DNA of 64,000 nucleotides from Leadbetterella sp964423865 (GCA_964423865.1 CAYRGN010000011.1:1-64000); one strand, 5' to 3'; counted from the first letter of the stretch, positions 43,950 to 53,317 are shown. Notes: a model not told the origin generated them from the sequence alone. Program-made: numbers and translations.

Positions 43950-46781
43950 TTATTCCCACCGGTTTCTTTTGAGTTCTGTTTTCATTCCCCGCATATTAAA
44001 GGAGTAACTCAGCATGATGTACCTGGAGAGCGTCACGGTATTGGTATAGGAGACCTCGTTACTGGAAGCCGATTGGTTTATACCCAGGTTCCGGTTAAAT
44101 AGGTCATTGCCGCTAAGGCGTATTTCATGCTGATTTTTCTTCCCGAATATCTTGTACACATTCAAGCCGAGTATGGGCAGGTGCTGGTCAAAATTAATCC
44201 GCTCATTGAGCTGGTGAGAATAAGCAAATCTTGACGTGATAAAGAACTTGTTAGGTAACTGGAAACTAAGGTCGGAATTGATATTCTGACGCTTATAGGT
44301 CTGGTTCTGCTGCGTAAAGATAGAGTATTCGGTGTAGTTATTCCAGATGCCGCCCGAAAGGAACCAGGAGAACCAGGAAATCGGGGTGACATTGAGAGAC
44401 AGGTTAGCGCCGTAATACTTGGAGTTATTATTGTTTAAAACCTCATTGATGTAGAGGGGGGTATTGGAAAATCCTCCGTTAAGGCTGACATCAGCCATTA
44501 TTTTATTCTTTTTAATGGGGAATCCGATACCGATGTTTCCGCTGACCGATTCGCCCCCGTCACGGATATTCTCCGGAGAGGAGAAGGTGATCAGGTCTTC
44601 GCTGATTTCCCGGTTATACACAATCCTGTCTTTGAAGGAACGGAAAAAAACGCCGCTCCAGACACTGAAGAAAGTGGCTGGGTCATATACGTTGTAGAAT
44701 GCGTTCACCGTACTGGTACGTGAGGGTTTCAGATCCGGATTACCGCTGGTCAGGAACATGGGGTTGGAGTTATCGGTAAACGGCTGTAGCTGGTTAATGG
44801 TGGGCGCCGACTCTTTCATGTCTGCCGAAATATGAATACGCGAAGTATTGGAGAAACTGTAACGGAAACTAGCGACAGGCAGCAGGGCGGGGTAATGGTT
44901 GGAAATGGCTGATCTTTCCAGTCCGTTCTGGTCACTGAGTACCTGTCCGTTCAGGCTGATGCCCTGGGCGGCCAGTCCGAGCATGGCGAAAACCCCTTTG
45001 TTGGCGTACCGCATAGAAGAACCTACCCGTTTGTAGTTAATGGTGTTATCATAGAATACACTTAGGGCGTCGTTACGGTTTACCCCCGTTTCAACGGGCG
45101 GACTGAACACATCGCGGTCAATGGTCTGGAGCGTACGGCTGATGTTGGCGAATATGTCCCAGGTGAGCAATTTTCCGATAGGTTCTACGTACGTGATGCT
45201 TGATTTCAGCACCGAGGCCTTGCTGAGTCCCGCGGCCAGCTGATTGATATTGACCGCGTCAGGATCTGTAATGGGGAAACTTTCTCCGCCTACAATGAGT
45301 TCTTCGATATCCGACCTCTGCAGGGCGTTGGTGGTATTGTTATTGAAGGTATACGTGCCGGAAATCAGGAAAGAGCGCCCTTTCTTTTTGAACTTGTTCC
45401 GGAAGAGTACGGAGCTTTCCAGGTTGGTAGTAAAACCGTCACCGGTAGAATAGGGGTTCTGGTTTCTGAAATGCTCGTTTCCGAGGTTGAAGTATTGCTG
45501 TTTTACATCGGAAAGCTGGTCGCGGTCGGCCAGTCTCCCGTTGACATAGCCAATCAGGGTGCGCAGGGAGTCGAGTTCATGTTCATAACGAAGGCTCCCC
45601 CGGTGGTTGCCTATGGTGTTTTCGTATTGTTCCCGGCTTTGGATATTGTATTGGGTGCCGGGAAGGAATATGTTCCGGTACTGTTCCTGCTCCAGTTGCT
45701 GAGCGGTTTTGTTGTAAAAGTAATTGGAACTGATCTTGTTCTTTTTGGTGTCGTAATTATAGTTTAAGCCTCCTGCTATGTTCTGGCTTTTCCCCCGGTC
45801 GGGCCCCCAGGAAGTAGGTATACCGAGGCTTTCTCCGCTGTTGTTGTCGCCCCATATCACCATATACCCGCCGGAATCAAAACCGAAATCCACGTTGTCG
45901 CCCCAGTTGTACGACTGGCTTCCCCGGAAATCCTGGTAATCGTCGTTAGAAAGGCCCGATTGGTTAATGTTGTTTCCGAAGCCGATCACAGACAGTTGGT
46001 TTTTGTCATCAAAACGGTTGTAATTTCCTTTGGCCAGTACGCGTTCTTCCGTACCGGCGCCGGCGGTGAGTTTTCCGAAAGCCCCTTTTTTAAATTCGTC
46101 TTTCAGTTCAAGGTTCAATGTTTTTTCGGTGGTGCCGTCGCTCACTCCCGTTACCTTCGACTGTTCGGAGGCGTCATTGAATACCTGGACCTTGCTGATG
46201 GCTTCGGAAGGGAGGTTCTTGGTGGCGGCCTTGGGATCACTTCCGAAGAACCGTTTCCCGCCCACGAGTACCTTGGTAATGTTTTCTCCCTGGGCTTTAA
46301 TGTTGCCGTCACCGTCTACCTGAAATCCCGGCAGGCGCTTCAGGAGATCTTCTACGGTAGATCCGGGGGGGACTTTGAATTTGCTGGCATCGTATTCTAC
46401 GGTATCCCCCTTAAAAGACATGGGGGCTTTGGCGGTTCGGATCACCACCTCGTACAATTCCTGGTCAATGGGCTTCATGGTCACGGCGCCCAGGTCACGG
46501 GAGAGCACCGAGGGGTCGAAAGGAATCAGCTGTTTATGGGGGAGATATCCCACAAAGGTGGCCTGCAAAACCACATCGGCCTTTTTGACCCCTTTGAATT
46601 CAAATTTCCCGTTTGCGTCTGTTCTTCCGAAAGTAAGCATGGTGGAGTCAGACGGATTAAGCAGGAAAAGTGTGGCAAATTCGAGCGGGGCGCCGGTGGT
46701 GTCGGTCAATGTTCCTTTGATGTTGTAGCTCTGAGAAAAGGCCTGAAATGAAAGAAAAAGTAATAGCAAAATTTTTTTCAT
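43950..46781 (-). CDS. Outer-membrane beta-barrel protein with carboxypeptidase-regulatory-like domain
   Basis: A 943-residue protein of the TonB-receptor-like OMP_b-brl_3 group. Signal peptide to about residue 16; a carboxypeptidase-regulatory-like domain (about 18-105: YNIKGTLTDTTGAPLEFATLFLL); a plug-like domain (GSTVEDLLKRLPGFQVDGDGNIKAQGENITKVLVGGKRFFGSDPKAATKNLP); then a long barrel. There is no clear TonB box. The downstream GLPGLI gene forms a recurring partnership. It may import or assemble a substrate handled by GLPGLI, but this is unproven. A TAATTTTG box on the minus strand (46855-46862) about 74 bp upstream may be its -7 element. Confidence 0.9.
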   Translation of the reverse strand: MKKILLLLFLSFQAFSQSYNIKGTLTDTTGAPLEFATLFLLNPSDSTMLTFGRTDANGKFEFKGVKKADVVLQATFVGYLPHKQLIPFDPSVLSRDLGAVTMKPIDQELYEVVIRTAKAPMSFKGDTVEYDASKFKVPPGSTVEDLLKRLPGFQVDGDGNIKAQGENITKVLVGGKRFFGSDPKAATKNLPSEAISKVQVFNDASEQSKVTGVSDGTTEKTLNLELKDEFKKGAFGKLTAGAGTEERVLAKGNYNRFDDKNQLSVIGFGNNINQSGLSNDDYQDFRGSQSYNWGDNVDFGFDSGGYMVIWGDNNSGESLGIPTSWGPDRGKSQNIAGGLNYNYDTKKNKISSNYFYNKTAQQLEQEQYRNIFLPGTQYNIQSREQYENTIGNHRGSLRYEHELDSLRTLIGYVNGRLADRDQLSDVKQQYFNLGNEHFRNQNPYSTGDGFTTNLESSVLFRNKFKKKGRSFLISGTYTFNNNTTNALQRSDIEELIVGGESFPITDPDAVNINQLAAGLSKASVLKSSITYVEPIGKLLTWDIFANISRTLQTIDRDVFSPPVETGVNRNDALSVFYDNTINYKRVGSSMRYANKGVFAMLGLAAQGISLNGQVLSDQNGLERSAISNHYPALLPVASFRYSFSNTSRIHISADMKESAPTINQLQPFTDNSNPMFLTSGNPDLKPSRTSTVNAFYNVYDPATFFSVWSGVFFRSFKDRIVYNREISEDLITFSSPENIRDGGESVSGNIGIGFPIKKNKIMADVSLNGGFSNTPLYINEVLNNNNSKYYGANLSLNVTPISWFSWFLSGGIWNNYTEYSIFTQQNQTYKRQNINSDLSFQLPNKFFITSRFAYSHQLNERINFDQHLPILGLNVYKIFGKKNQHEIRLSGNDLFNRNLGINQSASSNEVSYTNTVTLSRYIMLSYSFNMRGMKTELKRNRWE

Positions 46782-46854
46782 AAGTGTAATTAATAGTTTA
46801 GACGGTCTTACAATAGAAAACTATAATTTTAGGTGAATATTGTATTTGTTTGTT

Positions 46855-46862
46855 CAAAATTA
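46855..46862 (-). promoter_or_regulatory. -7 box upstream of the beta-barrel gene
   Basis: The minus strand reads TAATTTTG, a full consensus match, about 74 bp before the start codon. No -33 TTG with proper spacing is seen. The rest of the 263-bp gap (46782-47044) shows no other feature. Confidence 0.35.
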
Positions 46863-47044
46863 TTTTTTATTTTCAATTTGTATGGGTAAATGTGATGAAC
46901 GCCCCTTTTTGTGTGGCGAAACCGGTCATTGGCCCTTTTGGCATATTAACCTAAAGTAGGTATTAAGGGGAGAGGGTTGCATATAGAACCCTGTAAAGGA
47001 AGAAAGGTTACAGGCGGTGGAGTGAATTGGTAAGAAGACCGGGG

Positions 47045-48394
47045 TTAATCGAGCTTCAGGAACGATTTAAAATTGAGTACAGGGTATAGGAAGGCTACGA
47101 GGAGTCCGATATTGAGGTAAACGGATACAGTGCGGATGAGTTTTTCAATTTTGAGCGTGTTTTCTACTTCCGGCGTAAGGATCAGAAAATAAAAAACGGG
47201 CAGCATGAGAAAGAGGAAAGTGAGCAGTACGCGGTAGGCGGTTTTACTTTTCAGGGAAAGGGTAATGCCCAGCGCAGAGAGGAGAGGGAGGAGGACCTGG
47301 GCGGTGAAAAGCGCTTTAAAGATGTAGGACTGGGATTCGGGAATTTTCAGAATGCCGGTGAGCAGTTCGAAGCCGGCGTAGCCGAGCAGGAAGAGACCAA
47401 CGAGGAGTACCAGCCTTTCTTTGGTATAGCCGGCTTCAAAGAAGGTCCGGATATGCCGGGGAGGGAGGATAAAGAGTACCGCCATGGCTGCTATGTCAAC
47501 GAAAGGCAGGAAAAAGAAAGGATAGAGCCAGTTGGAATGCCCGCATTTGTCGTAAAAATACATGGTCATGTATTTACGGAAATAAAGGGTACAGATCACC
47601 AGGTAACCCAGGAAGCCCACCGTATTGAGGAACAGGCCCGCCTTGTTGGTAAACAGGGGGAGCGTGTTGTTTCCCAGGAGGGCGATGATCATGGAACCGA
47701 GGAGCCAGTAAATTAAGGTTTTAAATACAATAAACACCAGCAGCATACTTCCTTTTCTTAGGGGCATCTGCACATTGAGCCTCCACGAACGTAAGGCAAA
47801 GAACTGGTGGCTGATCTCGAAAAAGAGGATAGCAAATCCGGCCCAGAAAAGGGCTTTGATAAATGCGAGACCGGCATCGAGGGAGAGGGTCGGACTCAGT
47901 TCTATGACCCGGAAGTCTTTGTTGAAAAAGGTTTTGAGCAAAGAGAGGTTGCCAGCGAATCCATTGGCGATTTCCAGGTTTACGAGGGGAATAAAAGCCA
48001 TCATCACCGGCAGGAATATTTGTGCGGGTGACCGTTTCAGGAAGAGGAAAATCAGGAAAGGTACAAAATAGAGCAGGGATTTGATGACGAGATTGTCATA
48101 ATCGAGCGGTATCCACAGATGTTGTATAAAGTCGGGAATGGTGGTAAAAACTACCGTAATCACAAACATGAGTATGATTTTCCGGACGGAATTGAGGGAG
48201 TTTCTGAAGTAGATCCAGAACAATAACCAGTCAAAGGTTTCAAAGCCGGCCAGGAAAAAACCGCTCCGGGTGGGTTCCCAGGTAGCTACATCCCAGATCT
48301 GGTACAGATAGTCCTGAAGCAAATTTTTCAGAAATATCAAAAAAACAATAAGGATGAATTCTATCAGTTCACCGAACCTTTTACTGAAGGCCAT
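47045..48394 (-). CDS. Polytopic membrane protein of unknown function
   Basis: A 449-residue protein with roughly 11-12 hydrophobic segments spread over its whole length and short basic loops. I do not recognise the family. Charged membrane-border residues include KNLLQDYLYQIWDVATWEP near the N-terminus and FYDKCGHSNWLYPFFFLPFVDI in the middle. There is no obvious catalytic motif. It lies 45 bp downstream of hslU in the same direction and may be its read-through partner. Transporter, flippase or structural roles cannot be told apart. Confidence 0.65.
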   Translation of the reverse strand: MAFSKRFGELIEFILIVFLIFLKNLLQDYLYQIWDVATWEPTRSGFFLAGFETFDWLLFWIYFRNSLNSVRKIILMFVITVVFTTIPDFIQHLWIPLDYDNLVIKSLLYFVPFLIFLFLKRSPAQIFLPVMMAFIPLVNLEIANGFAGNLSLLKTFFNKDFRVIELSPTLSLDAGLAFIKALFWAGFAILFFEISHQFFALRSWRLNVQMPLRKGSMLLVFIVFKTLIYWLLGSMIIALLGNNTLPLFTNKAGLFLNTVGFLGYLVICTLYFRKYMTMYFYDKCGHSNWLYPFFFLPFVDIAAMAVLFILPPRHIRTFFEAGYTKERLVLLVGLFLLGYAGFELLTGILKIPESQSYIFKALFTAQVLLPLLSALGITLSLKSKTAYRVLLTFLFLMLPVFYFLILTPEVENTLKIEKLIRTVSVYLNIGLLVAFLYPVLNFKSFLKLD

Positions 48395-48439
48395 TGAGAT
48401 CGATATATTTTAACGCAAACGTACAAAAAAAGTATGGAC

Positions 48440-49807
48440 TTAAAGAATGTATTGACTCAGGTCTTTGTTTTTCACCAGTCCGCCCAGCTTTTCTTTTACC
48501 ATTTCGCGGGTGATTTCCAGGGAGGTGCCGGCGGAAATTCTCTCCGGCACATCGAACAGGATGTCGTTCAGGAGCAGAGACATCACGGTCTGTAGTCTTC
48601 TTGCGCCGATATTTTCCATTTCCGTATTGGCCTGGAACGCGATGGCCGCCATTTCTTGCAGGGCATCTTCCCGGAAGGTGAGGGTAACCTCTTCCGCTTC
48701 CAGCATGGCTTTGTATTGCTTGGTCAGCGCGTTTTTAGGCGTTTTAAGGATTTGAAGGAAATTAGCTTCCGTCAATGATTCGAGTTCTACCCGGATGGGG
48801 AAACGCCCCTGGAGTTCGGGAATAAGGTCGGAAGGCTTGGAAACGTGGAAGGCCCCGGCCGCGATAAACAGGATGTGGTCGGTTTTGATGGAACCGTGTT
48901 TGGTATTGACCGTACTGCCTTCTACAATGGGCAAGAGGTCGCGCTGCACCCCCTCCCGGCTCACATCGGGTCCTGATTTTCCCCCGGAAGAGGCCACCTT
49001 GTCGATTTCATCGATAAAGATAATGCCCATGTTTTCGGCTTTCCAGATGGCTTCCTCTTTTACTTCGTCCATATCGATGAGCTTGGCCGACTCTTCTTCA
49101 AGCAGAATTTTCCGCGCCTCTTCAATGCTGACTTTCCGTTTCTTTTTGTTTTTGGGCATCATGCCGCCAATCATTTCCTGGATATTCATCATGGAGACCT
49201 CGTCAATGGGGCCGCCCATTACGCCAATAGGTGCAGCGGAGGCCTGGGCTATATCGATCTCGATTTTGCGGTGATCAAGTTCGCCTTTGCGGAGTTTTTC
49301 CCGAAAGGCTTCACGGGTTTCCTGGTTGACTTCGTATTCGGTTTTGTTATCCTGGATGATCTCCGGGTTCTTTTGGGTGACCGGCGGAATCAGGATATTC
49401 AATATTTTATCTTCTACGACTTCCTGGGCTTTGATTTTTACTTCTTCTTTTTTGGCCGACTTGACCATATTAATGCTTTGTTCCACGAGGTCACGCACCA
49501 TGCTTTCCACGTCTCTTCCCACATAGCCCACCTCGGTAAACTTGGAGGCCTCCACCTTGGTGAAGGGCGCTTCTGCTATTTTCGCGAGCCGCCGGGCAAT
49601 CTCGGTTTTGCCCACACCTGTAGAACCGATCATGAGGATATTGTTGGGGATGATTTCCTGGCGAATTTCCGCCGGTGCGTTCATTCTCCGCCAGCGGTTC
49701 CGGAGGGCGATGGCCACATTTTTTTTGGCTTCGGTCTGGCCGATAATGTATTTATCCAGTTCCGCCACAATCTGGCCGGGAGTAAGATTTTCGATTTTCT
49801 CTGTCAT
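48440..49807 (-). CDS. hslU: ATP-dependent protease ATPase subunit HslU
   Basis: A 455-residue AAA+ unfoldase that feeds the HslV peptidase. Start ATG at 49807 gives the usual TEKIENLTPGQIVAELDKYIIGQ; an upstream extension of 13 residues is not family-like. Motifs: GSTGVGKTEIARRLAK (Walker A), GIIFIDEIDKVA (Walker B), the I-domain insertion (about 110-245), the sensor region and NIGARRLQTV. The C-terminal DLSQYIL is the conserved tail that inserts into HslV. No hslV lies within the window, so it must be encoded elsewhere. A TATTTTTG box is 18 nt upstream. Confidence 0.96.
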   Translation of the reverse strand: MTEKIENLTPGQIVAELDKYIIGQTEAKKNVAIALRNRWRRMNAPAEIRQEIIPNNILMIGSTGVGKTEIARRLAKIAEAPFTKVEASKFTEVGYVGRDVESMVRDLVEQSINMVKSAKKEEVKIKAQEVVEDKILNILIPPVTQKNPEIIQDNKTEYEVNQETREAFREKLRKGELDHRKIEIDIAQASAAPIGVMGGPIDEVSMMNIQEMIGGMMPKNKKKRKVSIEEARKILLEEESAKLIDMDEVKEEAIWKAENMGIIFIDEIDKVASSGGKSGPDVSREGVQRDLLPIVEGSTVNTKHGSIKTDHILFIAAGAFHVSKPSDLIPELQGRFPIRVELESLTEANFLQILKTPKNALTKQYKAMLEAEEVTLTFREDALQEMAAIAFQANTEMENIGARRLQTVMSLLLNDILFDVPERISAGTSLEITREMVKEKLGGLVKNKDLSQYIL

Positions 49808-49825
49808 GTTGTTCGTTAATCCCTG

Positions 49826-49833
49826 CAAAAATA
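49826..49833 (-). promoter_or_regulatory. -7 box upstream of hslU
   Basis: The minus strand reads TATTTTTG, a full TAnnTTTG match, 18 nt before the hslU ATG. No good -33 TTG is seen. Confidence 0.45.
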
Positions 49834-49872
49834 GGTGTAATATCAATACCGTACTAATTCCCGGAGGTTTTG

Positions 49873-50008
49873 AGTTGTCAGCTATCAGCTATCAGCTATC
49901 AGCTATCAGCTATCAGCCTTGAGCTATGAGCTATGAGCCTTGAGCTTATTCATTGGGCGGTTGGTGTGCCGGTTTTCTGATAGATAGCTGACAGCTCATA
50001 GCTATTTC
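49873..50008. repeat. AGCTATC/AGCCTTG heptad array and module end
   Basis: About eight near-identical TCAGCTA units are followed by TGAGCTA/TGAGCCT units, then the dispersed words GGCGGTTGGTGTGCC, TTTTCTGATAG and the conserved GCTATTTCAT end, which again carries ATG-AAA-TAG on the minus strand. It fills most of the divergent gap between hslU and rpe. Confidence 0.9.
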
Positions 50009-50089
50009 ATTTCATACGAAAGAGAAAGTCTCATATTTCTTTTATTTCCCTTAAAAAATTGCGAAATTTGCGGCGTTTAATATGTACTC

Positions 50090-50743
50090 ATGCCCATTAT
50101 AGCGCCGTCCGTTCTGGCGGCAGATTTCGCGAATCTTCAGCGAGACATTGAGTTGATCAATGCTTCGGAGGCCGACTGGTTCCATGTAGATATAATGGAC
50201 GGAGTCTTTGTGCCCAATATTAGTTTTGGCGTTCCGGTGACGGAAGCCATTGCCCGGCATGCCCGTAAGCCCCTGGATGTACACCTGATGATTGTGCAGC
50301 CGGAGAAGTACGTGGAAACGTTCGTGCGGGCCGGGGCGGAAATCATCTCGGTACATTGGGAGGCCTGTCCGCATATTCACCGTACACTAGGCCAGATCCG
50401 GGAGGCAGGCTGTAAAGCCGGTGTGGTTTTGAATCCGGGTACCCCCGTAGCCGTGCTGGAAGATGTGGTGCAAGACGCCGACCTGGTACTGCTGATGTCG
50501 GTGAATCCGGGGTTTGGAGGACAAAAGTTCATAGAAAATGCGGTAGAGAAAACGGCCCGCCTGAAAGAGCTTATCCTGAGAAAGAACGCTTCGGCCCTGA
50601 TTGAGATAGACGGAGGCGTTAACCTGGAAACCGGCGCGAGGTTGGTGAAAGCCGGGGCGGATATACTTGTGGCCGGAAGTTTCGTGTTTAGCGCGAGCGA
50701 TCCGCTGAGTGTAATAAAAGAGTTAAAATCGTTATCAATATAA
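50090..50743 (+). CDS. rpe: Ribulose-phosphate 3-epimerase
   Basis: A 217-residue TIM-barrel enzyme that interconverts ribulose 5-phosphate and xylulose 5-phosphate in the pentose phosphate pathway. Motifs: IIAPSVLAADF, WFHVDIMDGVFVPNISFG with the metal-binding His and catalytic Asp, PLDVHLMIVQPE, LMSVNPGFGGQKFI, and IEIDGGVN with the second catalytic Asp, followed by the phosphate-binding AGSFVFSA. A GAAATTTG box, two mismatches from consensus, lies 19 nt upstream. The next gene begins 7 bp after the stop. Confidence 0.97.
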   Translation: MPIIAPSVLAADFANLQRDIELINASEADWFHVDIMDGVFVPNISFGVPVTEAIARHARKPLDVHLMIVQPEKYVETFVRAGAEIISVHWEACPHIHRTLGQIREAGCKAGVVLNPGTPVAVLEDVVQDADLVLLMSVNPGFGGQKFIENAVEKTARLKELILRKNASALIEIDGGVNLETGARLVKAGADILVAGSFVFSASDPLSVIKELKSLSI

Positions 50744-50750
50744 ATCAATT

Positions 50751-51998
50751 ATGGCATCAGATATTTTCGACAAAGTGGTGAAAAACATGGGACCTATCGG
50801 TTCACATGCGCATTATTCACACCATTATTATTCCTTCCCTAAACTTTCGGGGGAACTGGGACCCTATATGAATTTTAACGGAAAGAAAATGCTGAACTGG
50901 TCGCTGAACAATTACCTGGGACTGGCCAACCATCCCGAGGTGAGGGAAGCGGACGCGCAGGCGGCAGCGGAATACGGGCTGGCGTATCCTATGGGTGCGA
51001 GGATGATGACGGGAAACACGGACCTGCACGAAGAATTTGAGCATCAACTGGCTGAATTTGTGGGTAAAGAGGATGCTTTTCTCCTGAATTACGGATATCA
51101 GGGTTTTATGTCAGCCATTGAGGCTCTGGTGGATATTCACGACGTGATCATTTATGATGCGGAATCGCACGCGTGCCTGATTGACGGTATCCGGCTTCAC
51201 CGGGCCAAGGGAGGGAAGACCTATACGTTCAGACACAACGATATGGAGAGCCTGGAGAAGAACCTTCTCCGTGCCGCTAAAGTAGCCGAAGAAAACAACG
51301 GCGGTATGCTGGTGATTACCGAAGGAGTATTCGGTATGTCAGGAGCGGTGGGTAGCCTGGATAAGATTGTGGAACTGAAGAAGAAATTCAATTTCCGCCT
51401 GCTGGTAGATGACGCCCACGGTTTTGGTACCATGGGAAAAACCGGTGCGGGAGTACCCGAACATTTCGGTGTGCAGGATGAAGTGGATATTCATTTCTGT
51501 ACTTTCGCGAAGTCAATGGCGGCTATCGGGGCGTTTGTGGCGGCTAAAAAGGAGATCATCATGTACCTCAAGTACAATATGCGTTCTCAAACCTACGCGA
51601 AAGCGCTGCCCATGCCTTTTGTGAAAGCGGGTATGAAACGCCTGGAGCTGATCAAAAAGCATCCTGAATATAAGGATAAACTATGGGAAATCGTGAACGC
51701 GTTGCAGAGCGGGTTCAGGGAGCGGGGTTTCGACATCGGAGTAACTACCTCGCCGGTAACGCCTGTATTCCTCCAGGGAGAGTATGATTTGCCGGTGGTG
51801 ACCAACCTGATTCGTGACCTGCGTGAAAATATGGGTATTTTCTGCTCTATCATTGTGTATCCTGTAGTGCCGAAAGGAGTGATTCTATTGAGGGTGATTC
51901 CTACGGCCGTGCATACGCTGGAAGACGTGGAATATACCATGAAGCACTTTGAGATTGTAAAAGAAAAACTGACTACAGGACAGTACCAAAAGGGCTAA
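50751..51998 (+). CDS. Alpha-oxoamine synthase, likely serine palmitoyltransferase
   Basis: A 415-residue PLP-dependent enzyme that condenses an amino acid with an acyl-CoA. Motifs: the WSLNNYLGLANHPEV entry, YPMGARMMTGNTDLHEE, the stacking His140 in ESHACLIDG, the PLP-ring Asp in LVDDAHGFGTMGKTG and the PLP-lysine Lys254 in TFAKSMAAIG. The family also contains KBL (glycine acetyltransferase) and AONS (biotin). Bacteroidota make sphingolipids through such an enzyme, and the length and HAHYSHHYYSFPK N-terminus fit a Bacteroidota-specific branch, so serine palmitoyltransferase is the best guess. It is probably cotranscribed with rpe. Confidence 0.75.
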   Translation: MASDIFDKVVKNMGPIGSHAHYSHHYYSFPKLSGELGPYMNFNGKKMLNWSLNNYLGLANHPEVREADAQAAAEYGLAYPMGARMMTGNTDLHEEFEHQLAEFVGKEDAFLLNYGYQGFMSAIEALVDIHDVIIYDAESHACLIDGIRLHRAKGGKTYTFRHNDMESLEKNLLRAAKVAEENNGGMLVITEGVFGMSGAVGSLDKIVELKKKFNFRLLVDDAHGFGTMGKTGAGVPEHFGVQDEVDIHFCTFAKSMAAIGAFVAAKKEIIMYLKYNMRSQTYAKALPMPFVKAGMKRLELIKKHPEYKDKLWEIVNALQSGFRERGFDIGVTTSPVTPVFLQGEYDLPVVTNLIRDLRENMGIFCSIIVYPVVPKGVILLRVIPTAVHTLEDVEYTMKHFEIVKEKLTTGQYQKG

Positions 51999-52139
51999 AT
52001 TGAGGCGAATAGTGTCCTGAACTTTATTGAAATTATAGATTTGATGTAAAAAATCTATTTTTAAGTAAAGAAGTTATCAGAATAGTGTTATTTTAGCGAT
52101 ATGATCAATTAATTGTTAAATTCCAAACTCCGCGAAACA

Positions 52140-52316
52140 ATGAACAAGTATTCAGAACTATTAAATCTGGTGACCGACCTTAAGGACGATTTTGAAAAGT
52201 TTTATGACAAAGGTAACGGTGCTGCCGGTACCCGTGTGAGAAAAGGCTTGCAGGATATCGCAGCCTTTGCGAAAACGACCAGAATCGAGGTTCAGGACAT
52301 TAAGAACAAGAAGTAA
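52140..52316 (+). CDS. Histone H1/Hc1-like small protein
   Basis: A 58-residue basic protein, MNKYSELLNLVTDLKDDFEK at the start and a lysine-rich end (IRxKK-like tail). The GTRVRKGLQDIAAFAKTTRIEVQDIKN segment matches the bacterial Hc1 (histone H1-like) family, which is common in Bacteroidota and may compact DNA. The ATG at 52140 fits the family length; a TTG at 52113 would add nine residues. A TAGATTTG box (52036-52043) lies about 97 bp upstream. It is followed by a strong terminator. Confidence 0.85.
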   Translation: MNKYSELLNLVTDLKDDFEKFYDKGNGAAGTRVRKGLQDIAAFAKTTRIEVQDIKNKK

Positions 52317-52328
52317 GAAGACTTTTAA

Positions 52329-52364
52329 AGGCCGGACGCCCTCAAGGATCCGGCCTCTTTTTTT
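52329..52364 (+). terminator. Terminator of the Hc1-like gene
   Basis: AGGCCGGA (52329-52336) pairs with TCCGGCCT (52349-52356), followed by C and seven T residues. Confidence 0.9.
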
Positions 52365-52368
52365 GTCA

Positions 52369-52415
52369 CGAGTAGTGAGTGTTGAGTAGTGAGTGTTGAG
52401 TAGTGAGTATTGAGC
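52369..52415. repeat. GAGTAGT/GAGTGTT heptad array
   Basis: About six 7-bp units (GAGTAGT, GAGTGTT, GAGTAGT, GAGTGTT, GAGTAGT, GAGTATT) lie between the Hc1 terminator and the end of the convergent MaoC gene. Here a 14-bp double unit alternates. Confidence 0.85.
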
Positions 52416-52420
52416 TGATC

Positions 52421-52837
52421 TTAGTAATGGGTTTCGTTCATGAGCGTGCCGATGCCCCGGATGGTTACTTTGCCGGTCTCTTTATTTTTCACCTGCGTAG
52501 AGATCTTCGCGATATGCCGGGCGGAGTCTACTTCCACTACTTCAAAAACCACTATATAGTCAGTGTCTACATGCATAGGCCGAAGATATTCGGTCTCCTG
52601 TTTCATATAGATTGACCCCGGGCCTCCCGGTTCTCCCATGCCTAAAAAGCGGGTAAATACGCTGCTGCTTAAATGCCCGTGGATAATGGGGGTTTTAAAT
52701 TTGGTAGTAGCTGCGTATTCTGCATCGAGGTGAATGGGGTTGTGATCTCCCGTCAGGCGGGCAAAAGCGATTACATCGTCTTGTGAAAACCTGAACTCGT
52801 GTTCGTATCGGGTACCTACCGCAATTTTCTTGCTCAT
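52421..52837 (-). CDS. MaoC-like hot-dog hydratase
   Basis: A 138-residue cytoplasmic protein with the (R)-specific enoyl-CoA hydratase motif FARLTGDHNPIHLDAEYA, in which the Asp and His are catalytic, and IIHGHLSSSVFTRFLG. It is a single-domain member comparable to PhaJ. Its substrate is an acyl-CoA of unknown length. The start ATG at 52837 is 15 bp upstream of the stop of the NTF2-like gene in the same direction, so the two are probably one transcript. Confidence 0.88.
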   Translation of the reverse strand: MSKKIAVGTRYEHEFRFSQDDVIAFARLTGDHNPIHLDAEYAATTKFKTPIIHGHLSSSVFTRFLGMGEPGGPGSIYMKQETEYLRPMHVDTDYIVVFEVVEVDSARHIAKISTQVKNKETGKVTIRGIGTLMNETHY

Positions 52838-52852
52838 TGTAATTGTATTGGT

Positions 52853-53275
52853 TTAGCTGGTATGATCGCTTACAATCACCCAGCGGTTATCTATTTTTTT
52901 AAAAATAAGGGTGAAAAAACCACCCACATTTCCTTTTTCAGGTCTTTTCAGGTTCCATTCGCCCAGCACCCAGGCGGTTTCTGGAGAATGGAAGTCGATT
53001 TCCCGGATATCAAAAGCGAGTGTACCCATAGTAGCCCGGTCGGGATAGCTGTTCAGGTAGCGGGTCTTGGTGGCTTCCCATCCTTTGGTGACCCCGTTTT
53101 TCCCTATAAACTTTAACTCGGGAGATTTCCAGTAATCTTCCATAAATGCCTCGATGTTTCCGTTGTTCCAGTGCGTTTCCTGGCGTTTCAGTACAGACAG
53201 AATTTCCGACTTGTCCTGGGCCGTCAGCGGAAAAGTTAGAAGCAGGGCGATAAATATTAGAAATAGTTTCTTCAT
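52853..53275 (-). CDS. Exported NTF2-like (DUF4440) protein
   Basis: A 140-residue protein. The ATG at 53275 begins a signal peptide (MKKLFLIFIALLLTFPLTAQ). The rest is one SnoaL/DUF4440 cone-shaped domain (DKSEILSVLKRQETHWNNGNIEAFMEDYWKSPELKFIG ... VVSDHTS). Members bind small hydrophobic ligands or act as isomerases, but no catalytic residue can be assigned here. It lies head-to-head with the lipid kinase gene, with a 42-bp gap. Confidence 0.85.
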   Translation of the reverse strand: MKKLFLIFIALLLTFPLTAQDKSEILSVLKRQETHWNNGNIEAFMEDYWKSPELKFIGKNGVTKGWEATKTRYLNSYPDRATMGTLAFDIREIDFHSPETAWVLGEWNLKRPEKGNVGGFFTLIFKKIDNRWVIVSDHTS

Positions 53276-53317
53276 TTTTGTATCCGGAAAAATGAATGTC
53301 AAATATATCGATTAAAA

